From contig JAUCBJ010002291.1 of NCBI GenBank assembly GCA_032718475.1, forward strand, positions 51,138-115,137: 64,000 bases of DNA, written 5' to 3'. Origin of the DNA: Nemertoderma westbladi. Taxonomy: Eukaryota; Xenacoelomorpha; Nemertodermatida; Nemertodermatidae. The notes under the pieces are model-generated. The model did not search any database. It was not told where the DNA came from and worked only from the letters and a program-made list of their open reading frames with translations. Of this stretch, positions 53,313 to 62,445 are shown one piece after another; position 1 is the stretch's first letter, and each line of letters opens with the position of its first letter. Both the position numbers and the translations under genes were made by a program.

Positions 53313-54575
53313 TGTACGCGCTTTTGAAGACCTTTAGCAGTTTAACCTGCCAAAATTGATATGTCTTTTGGTTTATAAATAGACTTTAGAAGATGACAAA
53401 TATTTAACACCAATAAACACAACATTAGCAAAAGCCAGCCTAGTGCGCGTCCATTCACCCGCTGGATATACCCGGGAGACTGGATTCTGAGGGCTTAGAT
53501 TATTATTGCAGTGAAGCTTACTGTATTGTATTATTCGATTGATCGTTAATAAATAATTTCTGACTAATATTATTCACTTTCGGGAAATATTAACAGTTCC
53601 TTTAGGACGTGGCGCTCTATCTAGGTAAACAGAGATATGACTTATACTAATCACAACGGTAAGGCTTATGATTCACATATAAGGCGCATTCTTTAGGAAA
53701 TGCTTCGTTATCAGTCACAATCATGCACACTACCGGTAACACACAATACTGCCCACTAATTTGCCGACCGTCAATGATTTTTATCCTATATAAAGAGAAC
53801 AGCAACGGACCAATGTAGTGCTTATCAAATAGCATTAAATTCACTACATACACAATAATATAAGTCGCAATCGCTATATATAACCCGTCTCTCTAACCTG
53901 TAGTGTATCAAGAAAATTGGGAAATTTGGGTTCTTTATAAATGTTCTCCAAATAATATTCAACCAAACAATAGTAAATAGCAGTATAATAATGTATATTG
54001 AACCGATAATGTAAGACTGAATTGCGATCAGTTGATATGATTAGATAAGTGATGTGATAAGTGATAACGGTTATACGCTCTATAATTTAAGCCTACTAAT
54101 GTTTCTTCTAAAGTATGAAAGCTAATTGACTCTAGAGCCGTTGTTCCTGGCCTAGATAGCAACAACACAACAGTATCACAAAAAACAGTAAGACTGAACA
54201 CTCCCAGCATGATCGACCAAATATCTACACGTCGACAGAAAAAATCGCTCTGATTGGCTCAAGCCAAACAAAGAACCCTGCGTCCAATGGCTGTTTCCAT
54301 GCCAGCAACCAGCTGCTAGATGTCGCAATCTGAATCATCAAGGCTAAGCTGTGTAAAGGTATTTGGTACATTGCAGGTTTTTTGCCTTACCATGTCCGCC
54401 AAAACACGTATATAGCAGAATGACTTTTATGTCCGTTAAAACACCTATAACGGTACCTTGCGGGCGAGGGGAATATATATACAGTTAGAGAACCTTTTAG
54501 AGTATTCCAGCGCCTGGGGGGGAAACTGGATTGCGAAGCAAAGGGGCCAGTTATATCCCACAGAAGCTTTTACGG
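53313..54575 (-). repeat. BEL 5' LTR (right on the plus strand)
   Basis: Partner of 36,980-38,237, differing by a few substitutions, a small insertion near 53,660 and A to G at the terminal base. On the minus strand TATA-like sequences lie at about 54,480-54,468 and 53,885-53,872; which one serves as promoter cannot be decided. Confidence 0.92.
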
Positions 54576-54580
54576 ATATT
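54576..54580 (+). repeat. BEL target-site duplication (right)
   Basis: GATAT, identical to 36,975-36,979. Removing the element with one copy restores the frame of element C. Confidence 0.85.
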
Positions 54581-56240
54581 AGTTACCATTTTTGTCTTAA
54601 AATTTATGGGTACAAAACAGTAGTTCATGCGGTAGTTGTATATCGTTTTCAAACTGAGGAATTTGTACATTGCATTAATTTTAAGAAATTTATGATTTGA
54701 AAAAATTGATTGTGTTGGGTGTCGGTATGGTTTTAATTCAACAATGCGGACAGCTTTCTTTTGTAGCCGGACTAGAGGATTAAGAGTGCTGTCATTAATA
54801 TTACAATTACCCCAAACAGTTAAAGCATACGATATAAGGTTCTACCAATGTATTATATAGGAGCTTCCTAATCTGTATTGGAACGAAATGCTTGATCTTA
54901 TTTATTACACCTACGTTTTTTGATACTTTTATGCGAATATTTTGTATATGTAAATGCCATGAGAAATTTGATTGGAGGTGAATACCAAGAAATTTAATAT
55001 TTTCAGTATAGTTTATTGTTCGCCCATGGATTTTGACCCCTGTGTTTTTTGGATTATATGGCTTCATTGAGAACACCATATATTTTGTTTTATCGAGATT
55101 TAAAGATAGTTTATTTAAGCAAATCCATTGATATATTTTATGTATTTCTTTGTTCATTGTTGATATCAGATCATGTACGTTTTCGCCTGAAATAAATAAG
55201 TTTGTATCATCAGCGAAGAGTATGAAATTTACGATTTTTGAAGAATTTGAGATGTCATTTATGTAAATTAAAAATAAAATTGGGCCAAGGACAGACCCCT
55301 GCGGAACTCCACATATCACATCAAGTGTATCTGAAATTGTTCCATTTAAATCAACGTATTGGGTTCGATTGTGGAGATAACTGGAAAACCATGCTAATGG
55401 GGTTCCGCGTACACCGTAATGCTCAAGTTTTTTTTAATAGGATTGAATGATTAACGGTATCAAAGGCTTTGCTAAAATCCAAGAAAACACCAAGTGTAAG
55501 ATGTTTATTTTCAATAGCATCTGACAAATTAGATTGCAGGAGAGTGAGAGCTGTTATAGTTGATTTTTCCGATTGAAATCCGAACTGATTTTCATAAATA
55601 ATAGAGTTTTTTTCATGAAGTTTACGAATTGTCGAGAAACAGCCTTTTCTAGAATTTTCGAAAAAAATGGGAGTAAACTTATAGGACGGTAATTTCCAAA
55701 TTGATCGGCGTTACTATGTTTGTAAATAGGTACAATTCTTGCCACTTTCATTAGATCTGGGAATATTCCCAGAGATAATGATTGATTAAGGATGTGTGTC
55801 AATGGATGGGCTATGTAGAGAAAGTTTTGCCGAGCGATTTGAGAATCAACACCGTCCGAACTCAAGGCTTTTGAATTGGTTATTGATGAGGCAATATCAT
55901 ATACATCTTTAGTACTTAGTGGTGAAAAGTATAGTGAGGATGCGGTTTGGTTACCTAGGGTATCATATATGGAACCATTAGTATTAGGAATATTTTTCGC
56001 TAAGTTTGGACCTACATTACGATAAAAGTTATTGAATCCATTTGCAATCGCTGTGTCATTCCTAATTGACGAATTGTTTACTGTAAATGTATCAGGATAG
56101 TTTTGAGGCGAGCATGAGGCTCGGGGATTAATAAGTGTTTTTATTATTTTCCAGGTTTTCATCGTATTATTTCTATAAATATTAAATACTTTCTCAAAAT
56201 AAGCTTTTTTTGCATTCATAATTATTTTAGTAAGTTGGTT
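54576..56240 (-). pseudogene. Element C reverse transcriptase (main part, frameshifted)
   Basis: RT motifs on the minus strand: FGNYRPISLLPFFSKILEKA, then ENQFGFQSEKSTITAL, LDFSKAFDTVNH, GVPQGSVLGPILFLIYIND and FADDTNLF (catalytic FADD variant). After LVEPYI the palm/thumb continues to 54,576, where the BEL LTR begins. Frame changes occur at about 56,255, 55,610, 55,430 and 54,840. Three of the four fall in or beside runs of A/T. The domain order and C-terminus fit the CR1/Jockey superfamily. The piece with the ORF end is at 36,780-36,979. Confidence 0.85.
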
Positions 56241-56241
56241 T

Positions 56242-57705
56242 TTATGAGCCGTATATTCTATTTTTTTTGCTTAGAGATCTGCTATTAATGTATTTTGCAT
56301 ATAGTGCATGCTTACGTTTGATACATTTATAAATACTTTCAGATAGCCAAGGTTTATCGCTATTTATTATCTTTATTTTTTTAGTGGGAAAACATTTGTT
56401 ATATAGCTTCTGATATATTTCAATAAACGTATTGTAAGCAATATTGGGGTCACTTTCTTGCGTAACTTCTTCCCAGCCTCCATTGTTAAAAGTTTGTTTA
56501 AGGATCTCCACAAATTTTTTACTGTTTGTTTCCGATCTATCCGTAACTAAGATGTAAGATGGTTTACTATGTTTACGGGGAATTGTTATTTCAGAATTGA
56601 CAAATATGGGTAGATGGTCAGATAAACTGGCTACAATTATTCCAGATTTACGAATGTTTGTAATATCGTTTGTTATGATATTATCAATACAGGTTGCAGT
56701 AGTTTCTGTTATACGAGTTGGTTTGGTAATAACAGGATAAAAAAACTGTTCTGATAGTAGTTCAAAAAAATCAATTGGTTGTTTATGGATATTAACTCCT
56801 AACATATCTATGTTAAAGTCGCCAAGAAAGCAACAAATTTTATTTTCTGTATTAATCTGTTCTAAAATGTGCTTTAATTTCCTTAGAAAGCCAATTACAT
56901 CTTTTGCAGGTGGACGATATATACATCCTATGATAATATTTTTTGCATTTTCTCGATCCCACTCGGCAAAAACTGACTCCAAATCAGGCTCATCTTTCTC
57001 GAGATCATGGCGGGGTTTGCAATTCAAGTTATTGCTTAAATAGAGACTACATCCTCCGCCACGTTGATTGGCACGAGGTTTGCTATGGTAAATTTTGTAT
57101 CCATCCAGCTGATAGTCATTAAGGTTGTCCTTTTTCAACCAAGTTTCAGTTAGAGCAATTGCGGAAAAGGGTTTCTCTATTATTTGTAATAAATCGTATA
57201 GATTATGAAAATTCTTCGGAACACTCCTTATATTCGTATGAAAAAGAGACAATCCATTTTCTTGCTGATTTTTTAAGTTAAAATCTATTGACACCAAATT
57301 GTTATAGTAACGACATTGAATTTTAGTGTAAATGTTATTTAGTATATTGCTATCTGGATTATTGTCTCTGTCAAATTCAAAATTGGTGTCACCTGCATTC
57401 AAATCTGTCAGTCTAACTGTATTAGAGGTTAAAAGGTCAATATCGATTATCGAAGGCAATCGATAGTCGTATATTGTTAAAAGAAACTCATCTTCGTCTA
57501 TAATATTTGTGAAAGGCAGTGCATTAAAAATACAATGTGGGCAAAACCAAATGGACTGAGATAAGAGTTGTTTAAATTCTGAAAATTCAAGAGATGGGAT
57601 ACAACGGTAGTGAACAAATTGCTTACAAGCAGCACATTTCAATTTAGAGATATTGGAGCTTTTTATTAATTTAGTGCAATAGTGGCAAGTGCTATTTTGA
57701 ATCAT
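56242..57705 (-). CDS. Element C ORF N-terminal part: PHD-like finger and endonuclease
   Basis: 487 codons. Residues 5-53 hold a C4HC3-type pattern (CHYC, CAAC, H-x-x-C, CPHC) typical of PHD fingers at the start of many CR1-type proteins. The endonuclease follows: LSLFHTNIRSVPKNFHNL, ALTETWL, GCIYRPPAKD, CFLGDFNIDM and SDHLPIF. The frame fails at about 56,255 in a run of A residues, just before the RT part. Without that shift it would continue into 56,219-55,554. Function in the intact family: target nicking for target-primed reverse transcription. Confidence 0.85.
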   Translation of the reverse strand: MIQNSTCHYCTKLIKSSNISKLKCAACKQFVHYRCIPSLEFSEFKQLLSQSIWFCPHCIFNALPFTNIIDEDEFLLTIYDYRLPSIIDIDLLTSNTVRLTDLNAGDTNFEFDRDNNPDSNILNNIYTKIQCRYYNNLVSIDFNLKNQQENGLSLFHTNIRSVPKNFHNLYDLLQIIEKPFSAIALTETWLKKDNLNDYQLDGYKIYHSKPRANQRGGGCSLYLSNNLNCKPRHDLEKDEPDLESVFAEWDRENAKNIIIGCIYRPPAKDVIGFLRKLKHILEQINTENKICCFLGDFNIDMLGVNIHKQPIDFFELLSEQFFYPVITKPTRITETTATCIDNIITNDITNIRKSGIIVASLSDHLPIFVNSEITIPRKHSKPSYILVTDRSETNSKKFVEILKQTFNNGGWEEVTQESDPNIAYNTFIEIYQKLYNKCFPTKKIKIINSDKPWLSESIYKCIKRKHALYAKYINSRSLSKKNRIYGS

Positions 57706-58036
57706 ACAAAATTTAAGACATAATAGGAGAAAACAATGCAGTAGATTAAAACTAAAAAAACAAACTAACTAACTAATATGCTACAAGTAAACGCTACAAA
57801 GCCTAGTATATATGTAGGATAAGATAGTTAGTGTAAAAGCTATAGGGAGTAAACAGTTCAAGCAGTCAGTAAGTCCTTTCCTAAACACTATTATGGCTAG
57901 ACTGTGTCGTATATTTTGGCGAAATGGCCAATTGTAGTTTTTTGTAAATAAAACTAAATTTCCCTACACTCATTGCAACCTTGTATGGTGTAAACACAAT
58001 AATATTACATTCCAATGTCATTTAATCTATGTGACC
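57706..58036. other. 5' UTR of element C and flank
   Basis: AT-rich, with an aactaactaactaa microsatellite near 57,760-57,775. The 5' limit of C is not defined. Confidence 0.4.
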
Positions 58037-58192
58037 TCAGAAACCATGAAATACTGTATCACCTTCCCCAACTGGATCGCTGCTGGTTGATTCTATTGGG
58101 TGTGTCAACTCGGTTCCGTTAGCAGCACTTTTATTGTGGTTCCTGTCTCTAGAAGGAGGTGGGTGGGTGGTCAGTGCTGCGCCTGCCGCTGT
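58037..58192 (-). pseudogene. Small unrecognised ORF, 3' part (interrupted by RTE copy 3)
   Basis: Continues, through the RTE target duplication, the frame of 60,822-60,614. It encodes about 51 residues (AALTTHPPPSRDRNHNKSAA and on) and ends at TGA (58,039-58,037). See the 5' part. Confidence 0.35.
58182..58192 (+). repeat. Target-site duplication of RTE copy 3 (left)
   Basis: CCTGCCGCTGT, 11 bp, identical to 60,614-60,624. Confidence 0.92.
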
Positions 58193-60613
58193 CTACTACT
58201 ACTAGGATCGGCATGCTGCATTGCAGCTGCATTTTTAAGAATGCTGTGCCGGCTTGTCAACAAAATTGCACCGCCACAACTCCCTATCACCCATGACATT
58301 TGCTAGATCATCCGCATCTTTAAGGCCAGTGTCCTTTAAGATGCGTCTCAAGAAAGTCATGGGCTGTCCACCATGCTTATTCACTCCATGAGGCTGCCAA
58401 AGTACAAGATTATGCACTGGCTGGTCCTCACGGCGAAAGCAATGTCCTGCAAAGCGGAGGCGATTTTGTTCTAGTGTCAAGCTTGGGGGAACCAATGAGA
58501 CACCTCCAATGTTATATAGTGTCTGGTTGGAGATGTGTGCATTGTACTTGACACAATGTACCCGGCGTAGCATTCTTGTGAATGTGCCATCCAGAGATTT
58601 GGTGTCCTCAGCAGTTAGAGCCCAGCATGGACTCCCATAGAGGAGTACGGGAACTACAGTTGCTCTAAATAATCGGACCTTAAGTTTCCGATTAATTCTC
58701 GGAAACTTCCAAATCCTGGAAAGCCTATTCAAGGCTGCCCATGCCTTTCCCTTACGTATTCGAAGGTCCTCACCTGACTTCCGGATCCATGATCCCAGGT
58801 AACAGAAGTCGTCCACATGCTCAAGCATACCATCCTTTGAGCTTATGCTCATCCGATCAGAGACTTGCTGAGGACTTTCAAAGTTAACTGTCAGAATTTT
58901 GGTCTTTCTGGAGTTAATAAAAAGACCAACACTAGAAGCAGCATGTTCTAATGAGCTGAGGAGCCGCTGGGCTCCATCTAATGATTCTGAGAGTACACCT
59001 AAGTCATCAGCAAAGTCTAGATCAGTTAGGTACTTGGCAGGATTTCCTCGACTTCTGGAGCCAGTAGGTGGAGTTATCATCACCCCATCATCATTATGAT
59101 GATCTAAGGACATTCGTAGAACATAGTCAACCAACCACAATAATGAACAAGAATGGTGCAAGTGTGTCTCCTTGGAGGACGCCCCATAACACTTCAAATG
59201 GTTCTGTGTCACCGTCAACAGTAGACACAAATGTTGTCGAACCATCGTATACTGATCTGATTGCTGCAATAATTTCATCAGGAATCCCATATAATGAAAG
59301 TATGGTGAACATACGTGAGCGAGAGACTGAATCAAAGGCCTTGAAGAAGTCAACAAAGATAACAGCCAGATGCCTGTCTTTCTTTTTTGATAACTCTTCA
59401 ATTATCCTTCTAAGTGCCAAAATGGGCTCCATGGTCCCACGACCTTTACGGAACCCATTCTGATTTCCACGTAGCAGTCTCTCTATGGGATCCCTGATGC
59501 GATTTAATAGAATTCTATTGTATAGTTTTGCAGCAATCGAGATCAATGAGATTCCCCGAAACGAACCATAGAGTGTTAGGTTGCCCTTCTTGGGAACTGG
59601 CACCAACTTATTTGTTTTCATTTCTTGTGGGACTCTTGTTGTACGGTACATGTCTACTATGATGGGATAGATGAGCTTTAAACACTCAGGTATTTTAAAG
59701 ACCTCAGGGGGAACACCAAAAAAAAAATCTTTCTGAACACCCACTGCGCTAAGAGAAAGCTTATCTGCCAAGGCAGTCAGCTCACCTTGTCGCATTGGGG
59801 ACCCGAGTGTTAGGGTGTTTACTGAGGCTAGTCTAGTGACTTGCCTCAGATTCACCAATGGCTTTGTTGGTCGGGGTGGAACATGAGAGTAGCCTCCAAC
59901 TCCAGAATCCCTCTCCCCATCACAATCTGGCCTCCCTGGTGACCCAGGGTTTGGGCCAGAAAGGTCATCAGGAAAGGGACTCAAAGAATTGTTGGCTGCT
60001 CTCTCTCCAGTAGGGGGTGAGACAGGCAGCCGGTCAGGAGTTAACTGACGCCTGTGAGGCCGATTGTATCCGGTAATTCCACTGGCCTCTAGTGGCCGGA
60101 CCTCCGCATTGCTAATGTAATCCATAGTGGGGGTTGGGTGGTGCTTTTTGCCGAGTCAGCTCTCGGGGCAAATACCACACCCTGGTTTGCCATTCCACAC
60201 TGTGGGTGTCGCAATGGAGTCAGATATGAGGCCCATCACCCATATCTACTCTGGCGTACATGACCCACCATTGGCTGTTGCAGCTCATCTGCTGGGTCAT
60301 GCCCTGTACCCTTGCTGCCAGGTGCAGGTCGCAGTGAAGTGCCCTCAGAGTGGACATGAGAACACTCTACTCCTAACCAGCCATTGGTAGATCACCATCT
60401 GCCTGGTCAGGCCATATACCCCTGCAGCCAAGTATATGGGTCCTTAATCCAGGACCAAGGGCGTCCTTATCCCAGAACGAAGGGGGTCCTAGTTACAGGA
60501 CCAGATTTGCCCTAGTAAGAGGGTCTATGCAGCTACAGGTGGCACCTCCTTTATGCTGCATGGAGGTGGCAAGTTTTCTTGATCAATGACCTAGAATACC
60601 TGACCTGACCTGA
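58193..60613 (-). mobile_element. RTE-type non-LTR retrotransposon, internally deleted (copy 3)
   Basis: 2,421 bp bounded by 11-bp target duplications, with a TAG tail at 58,193-58,204 (minus reading). It has the same 5' end as copy 2 (tcaggtattctaggtcattg). Most of the endonuclease and linker (about 1.35 kb of copy 2) is missing. Confidence 0.92.
58235..60125 (-). pseudogene. RTE copy 3 ORF (internal deletion, one frame break)
   Basis: It starts MDYISNAEVRPLEASG (60,125) and reads to LSAVGVQ. A run of A/T at 59,720-59,735 (KDFFF) then joins it directly to GVPPEVFKIPECL of the RT. The RT motifs GNLTLYGSFRGISLIS, FVDFFKAFDSVSR and WGVLQGDTLAP are intact. Near 59,130 an extra few bases shift the frame between FIIVV and DYVLRMSL. 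The second half, with LDFADDLGVL and the C-terminus to KPAQHS (stop at 58,235), is open and more complete than in copy 2. The deletion removes the endonuclease. Confidence 0.9.
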
Positions 60614-60624
60614 CCTGCCGCTGT
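60614..60624 (+). repeat. Target-site duplication of RTE copy 3 (right)
   Basis: CCTGCCGCTGT, identical to 58,182-58,192. Confidence 0.92.
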
Positions 60625-60822
60625 CGGTCCAGTGCGATTGTAGCGTTTCCGGTTCCGCTCGACCTTCTCCTCCAGAGTAAAATGCTTAACGTGTTTAACG
60701 TCGTCGTCGCGTTCAATTTCGATTTTGTTACCCTTTTTATCTATAGCAAAGATGCGCCCATCTCGGGACCAACCAATCCCATTTACACGAATACGTTTTA
60801 GTTGGAATATTTTGCAATGCAT
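60614..60822 (-). pseudogene. Small unrecognised ORF, 5' part (interrupted by RTE copy 3)
   Basis: ATG at 60,822. About 66 residues precede the target duplication: a basic/hydrophobic start (MHCKIFQLKRIRVNG), GWSRDGRIFAIDKKGNKIEI, a charged segment (ERDDDVKHVKHF) and EEKVERNRKRYNRTGP. The frame stays open across the joined target site, giving about 117 codons in all. I do not recognise the family. It could be a host exon or part of another mobile element. Confidence 0.4.
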
Positions 60823-61454
60823 TTACAACAATATACGAGCAATAAATATACAACAAAGTTACCGTCACCATTAGGATGGGTCAAACTTGACTTTTTATCT
60901 GATTTAAATTTTTCCCTATTAGAAGTTTTTGTAGAACCAATTTTTAGGAGGATTGGTCAAAACAAAAGTTGATCAAACGAATTGTTTACCCCTGCACATT
61001 TAAATTTAACATTTTCAAAATTGCCTCAATATAAAAATCCACAAAAATTTTTTTATTGAATAATTCAATTTTCCCACTATGAGGCACCTTCTAGTCATTG
61101 AAAATAACGAAATAAAAATGAAAAATATTAAGTTCAATCCCAATTGACCCATGCATGCACATGATATTTAAAAATGTAATTTTATTAGAAATTTTCGAAA
61201 AACAGCACTTTTCAACAGCTTGTAAACCATAAAATTGTTCAAGTTTGATTGTTTTCCTATTCAAATAAATAAAGTTTAACATTTTCCAAACGAAATCAAT
61301 TTATTGAATATGGTTAACAGACACAACTAACACATGCATAAATCAAGTGTTATGTTAACAGTTATTTCAGAGAAAAAAATACAAAATAAAAAGAAACAGC
61401 AAATAAATAAACAGTTTAATTATAATAATTTAATATCATACTGATTATCAATTA
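60823..61454. other. No gene recognised
   Basis: AT-rich. A 63-codon minus frame (61,091-61,282) has no supporting features. Confidence 0.4.
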
Positions 61455-62445
61455 TCTAATTATTTTTTGATTTAATTTTTAGCTTAAAATCTTTTTTCGA
61501 ATCAAAATATGGCATTTCTTTCTGGCTCGACAGCTTCGATCTTATAAAGCCATCATGGCGGGTCGAACCACAAACTCTTGTTGCCGACTTTGTAACACAC
61601 TAGACGACTTATCTTCTTCTTCTTCTTAACACACTAGACAACTTCACTCGACTTCACTAGGCGTTCGACTCCTTGAGTATGACAGGGGAAATCGCAATTC
61701 AGTGGACCGCCTTCTAACTTCTTTTGCAGGTCATGCAAAGGAAGTTTTTTATCAGAGGTGGTTGAGTATGTAGAGTATTACTTTCAATGAGGTCATCCAT
61801 GGTTCTCTCTTAGAAGGTTATGGTCGGATTCTGACAAACACGTAATTGATTTATAGCAGTTAGATTATTAATACGAATTTCGCGGATTAATTCAAAGGCC
61901 TTCATTAGAGTAGCAACCGATTCGTCAGACATCATGGTTACAAGAATATTCTCAATGTGAGCATAATAAGATCCCTGTTGCTGAACTGGAAACACAACTC
62001 TCTTCTCATCTTCTGTTAGTAGCGTGTCACATAACATTAACATTTGAAGAAAATGAGAGGCACCATGTTGTAACTTCCAGTATTTTTTTATTGAAAACCA
62101 CATCCTAGCATAAACATGAATATTGAAAAAACTGAGACGGCTTAGCACTACGGTCGGATTTCGTTCAGTTACATAAAGTCTAAGTATTCTAGAACCTTTA
62201 GTGAGCCACTGTGAGTGACTTATTCTACCTGGTTTTTGCTTCACTAATCTATCAGACATTTCACCAGTCATTACAGCTCCACAAAGATCGAACAAATATT
62301 TTTGATCCGACGACAGTTTAGAGTATACATTATCAGGAATAGTGGGAAATTCTGAATTTTCAATAGTAGACAATTCAACTGGTGGTATTAAGTGGCAGTG
62401 ATGCACAGCTTTTCCAATACGTCCAGCACACGAAGGTTACCCTGT
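61455..62445 (-). pseudogene. Broken copy of an uncharacterised conserved-looking protein
   Basis: The main minus-strand frame runs from a stop at about 62,440 to 61,810 without an ATG at the expected start. It includes KLSSDQKYLFDLCGAV, KPGRISHSQWLTKGSRILRL and MWFSIKKYW. After a stop and frame changes it resumes near 61,760 (KKLPLHDLQKKLEGGPLNCD), then CHTQGVERLVKSS, then VCGSTRHDGFIRSKLSSQ to a stop near 61,456. The pattern is familiar to me from unannotated proteins scattered in invertebrate genomes; this is memory, not a search. An (AAG)n stretch with a duplicated gtctagtgtgtta (about 61,590-61,640) breaks the last part. Function unknown. Confidence 0.45.

Larger units (their letters stand above)
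36980..54575 (-). mobile_element. Giant BEL/Pao LTR retrotransposon with accessory ORFs (about 17.6 kb)
   Basis: Two LTRs of 1,258 and 1,263 bp flank a 15-kb interior, with the target duplication GATAT on both sides. The coding direction is minus. Order from the 5' LTR: 2.2-kb leader, gag-like ORF, coiled-coil/DUF1759 ORF, protease-RT, RT/RNase H-integrase, integrase C-terminal part, 1.6-kb non-coding gap, 125-aa ORF, 591-aa zinc-knuckle ORF, polypurine tract, 3' LTR. By eye the LTRs differ by about nine or ten substitutions and a small indel. The pol frame is broken at three points, so this copy is probably defective. The extra ~4.7 kb between pol and the 3' LTR is not part of the standard BEL plan. 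Confidence 0.9.
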
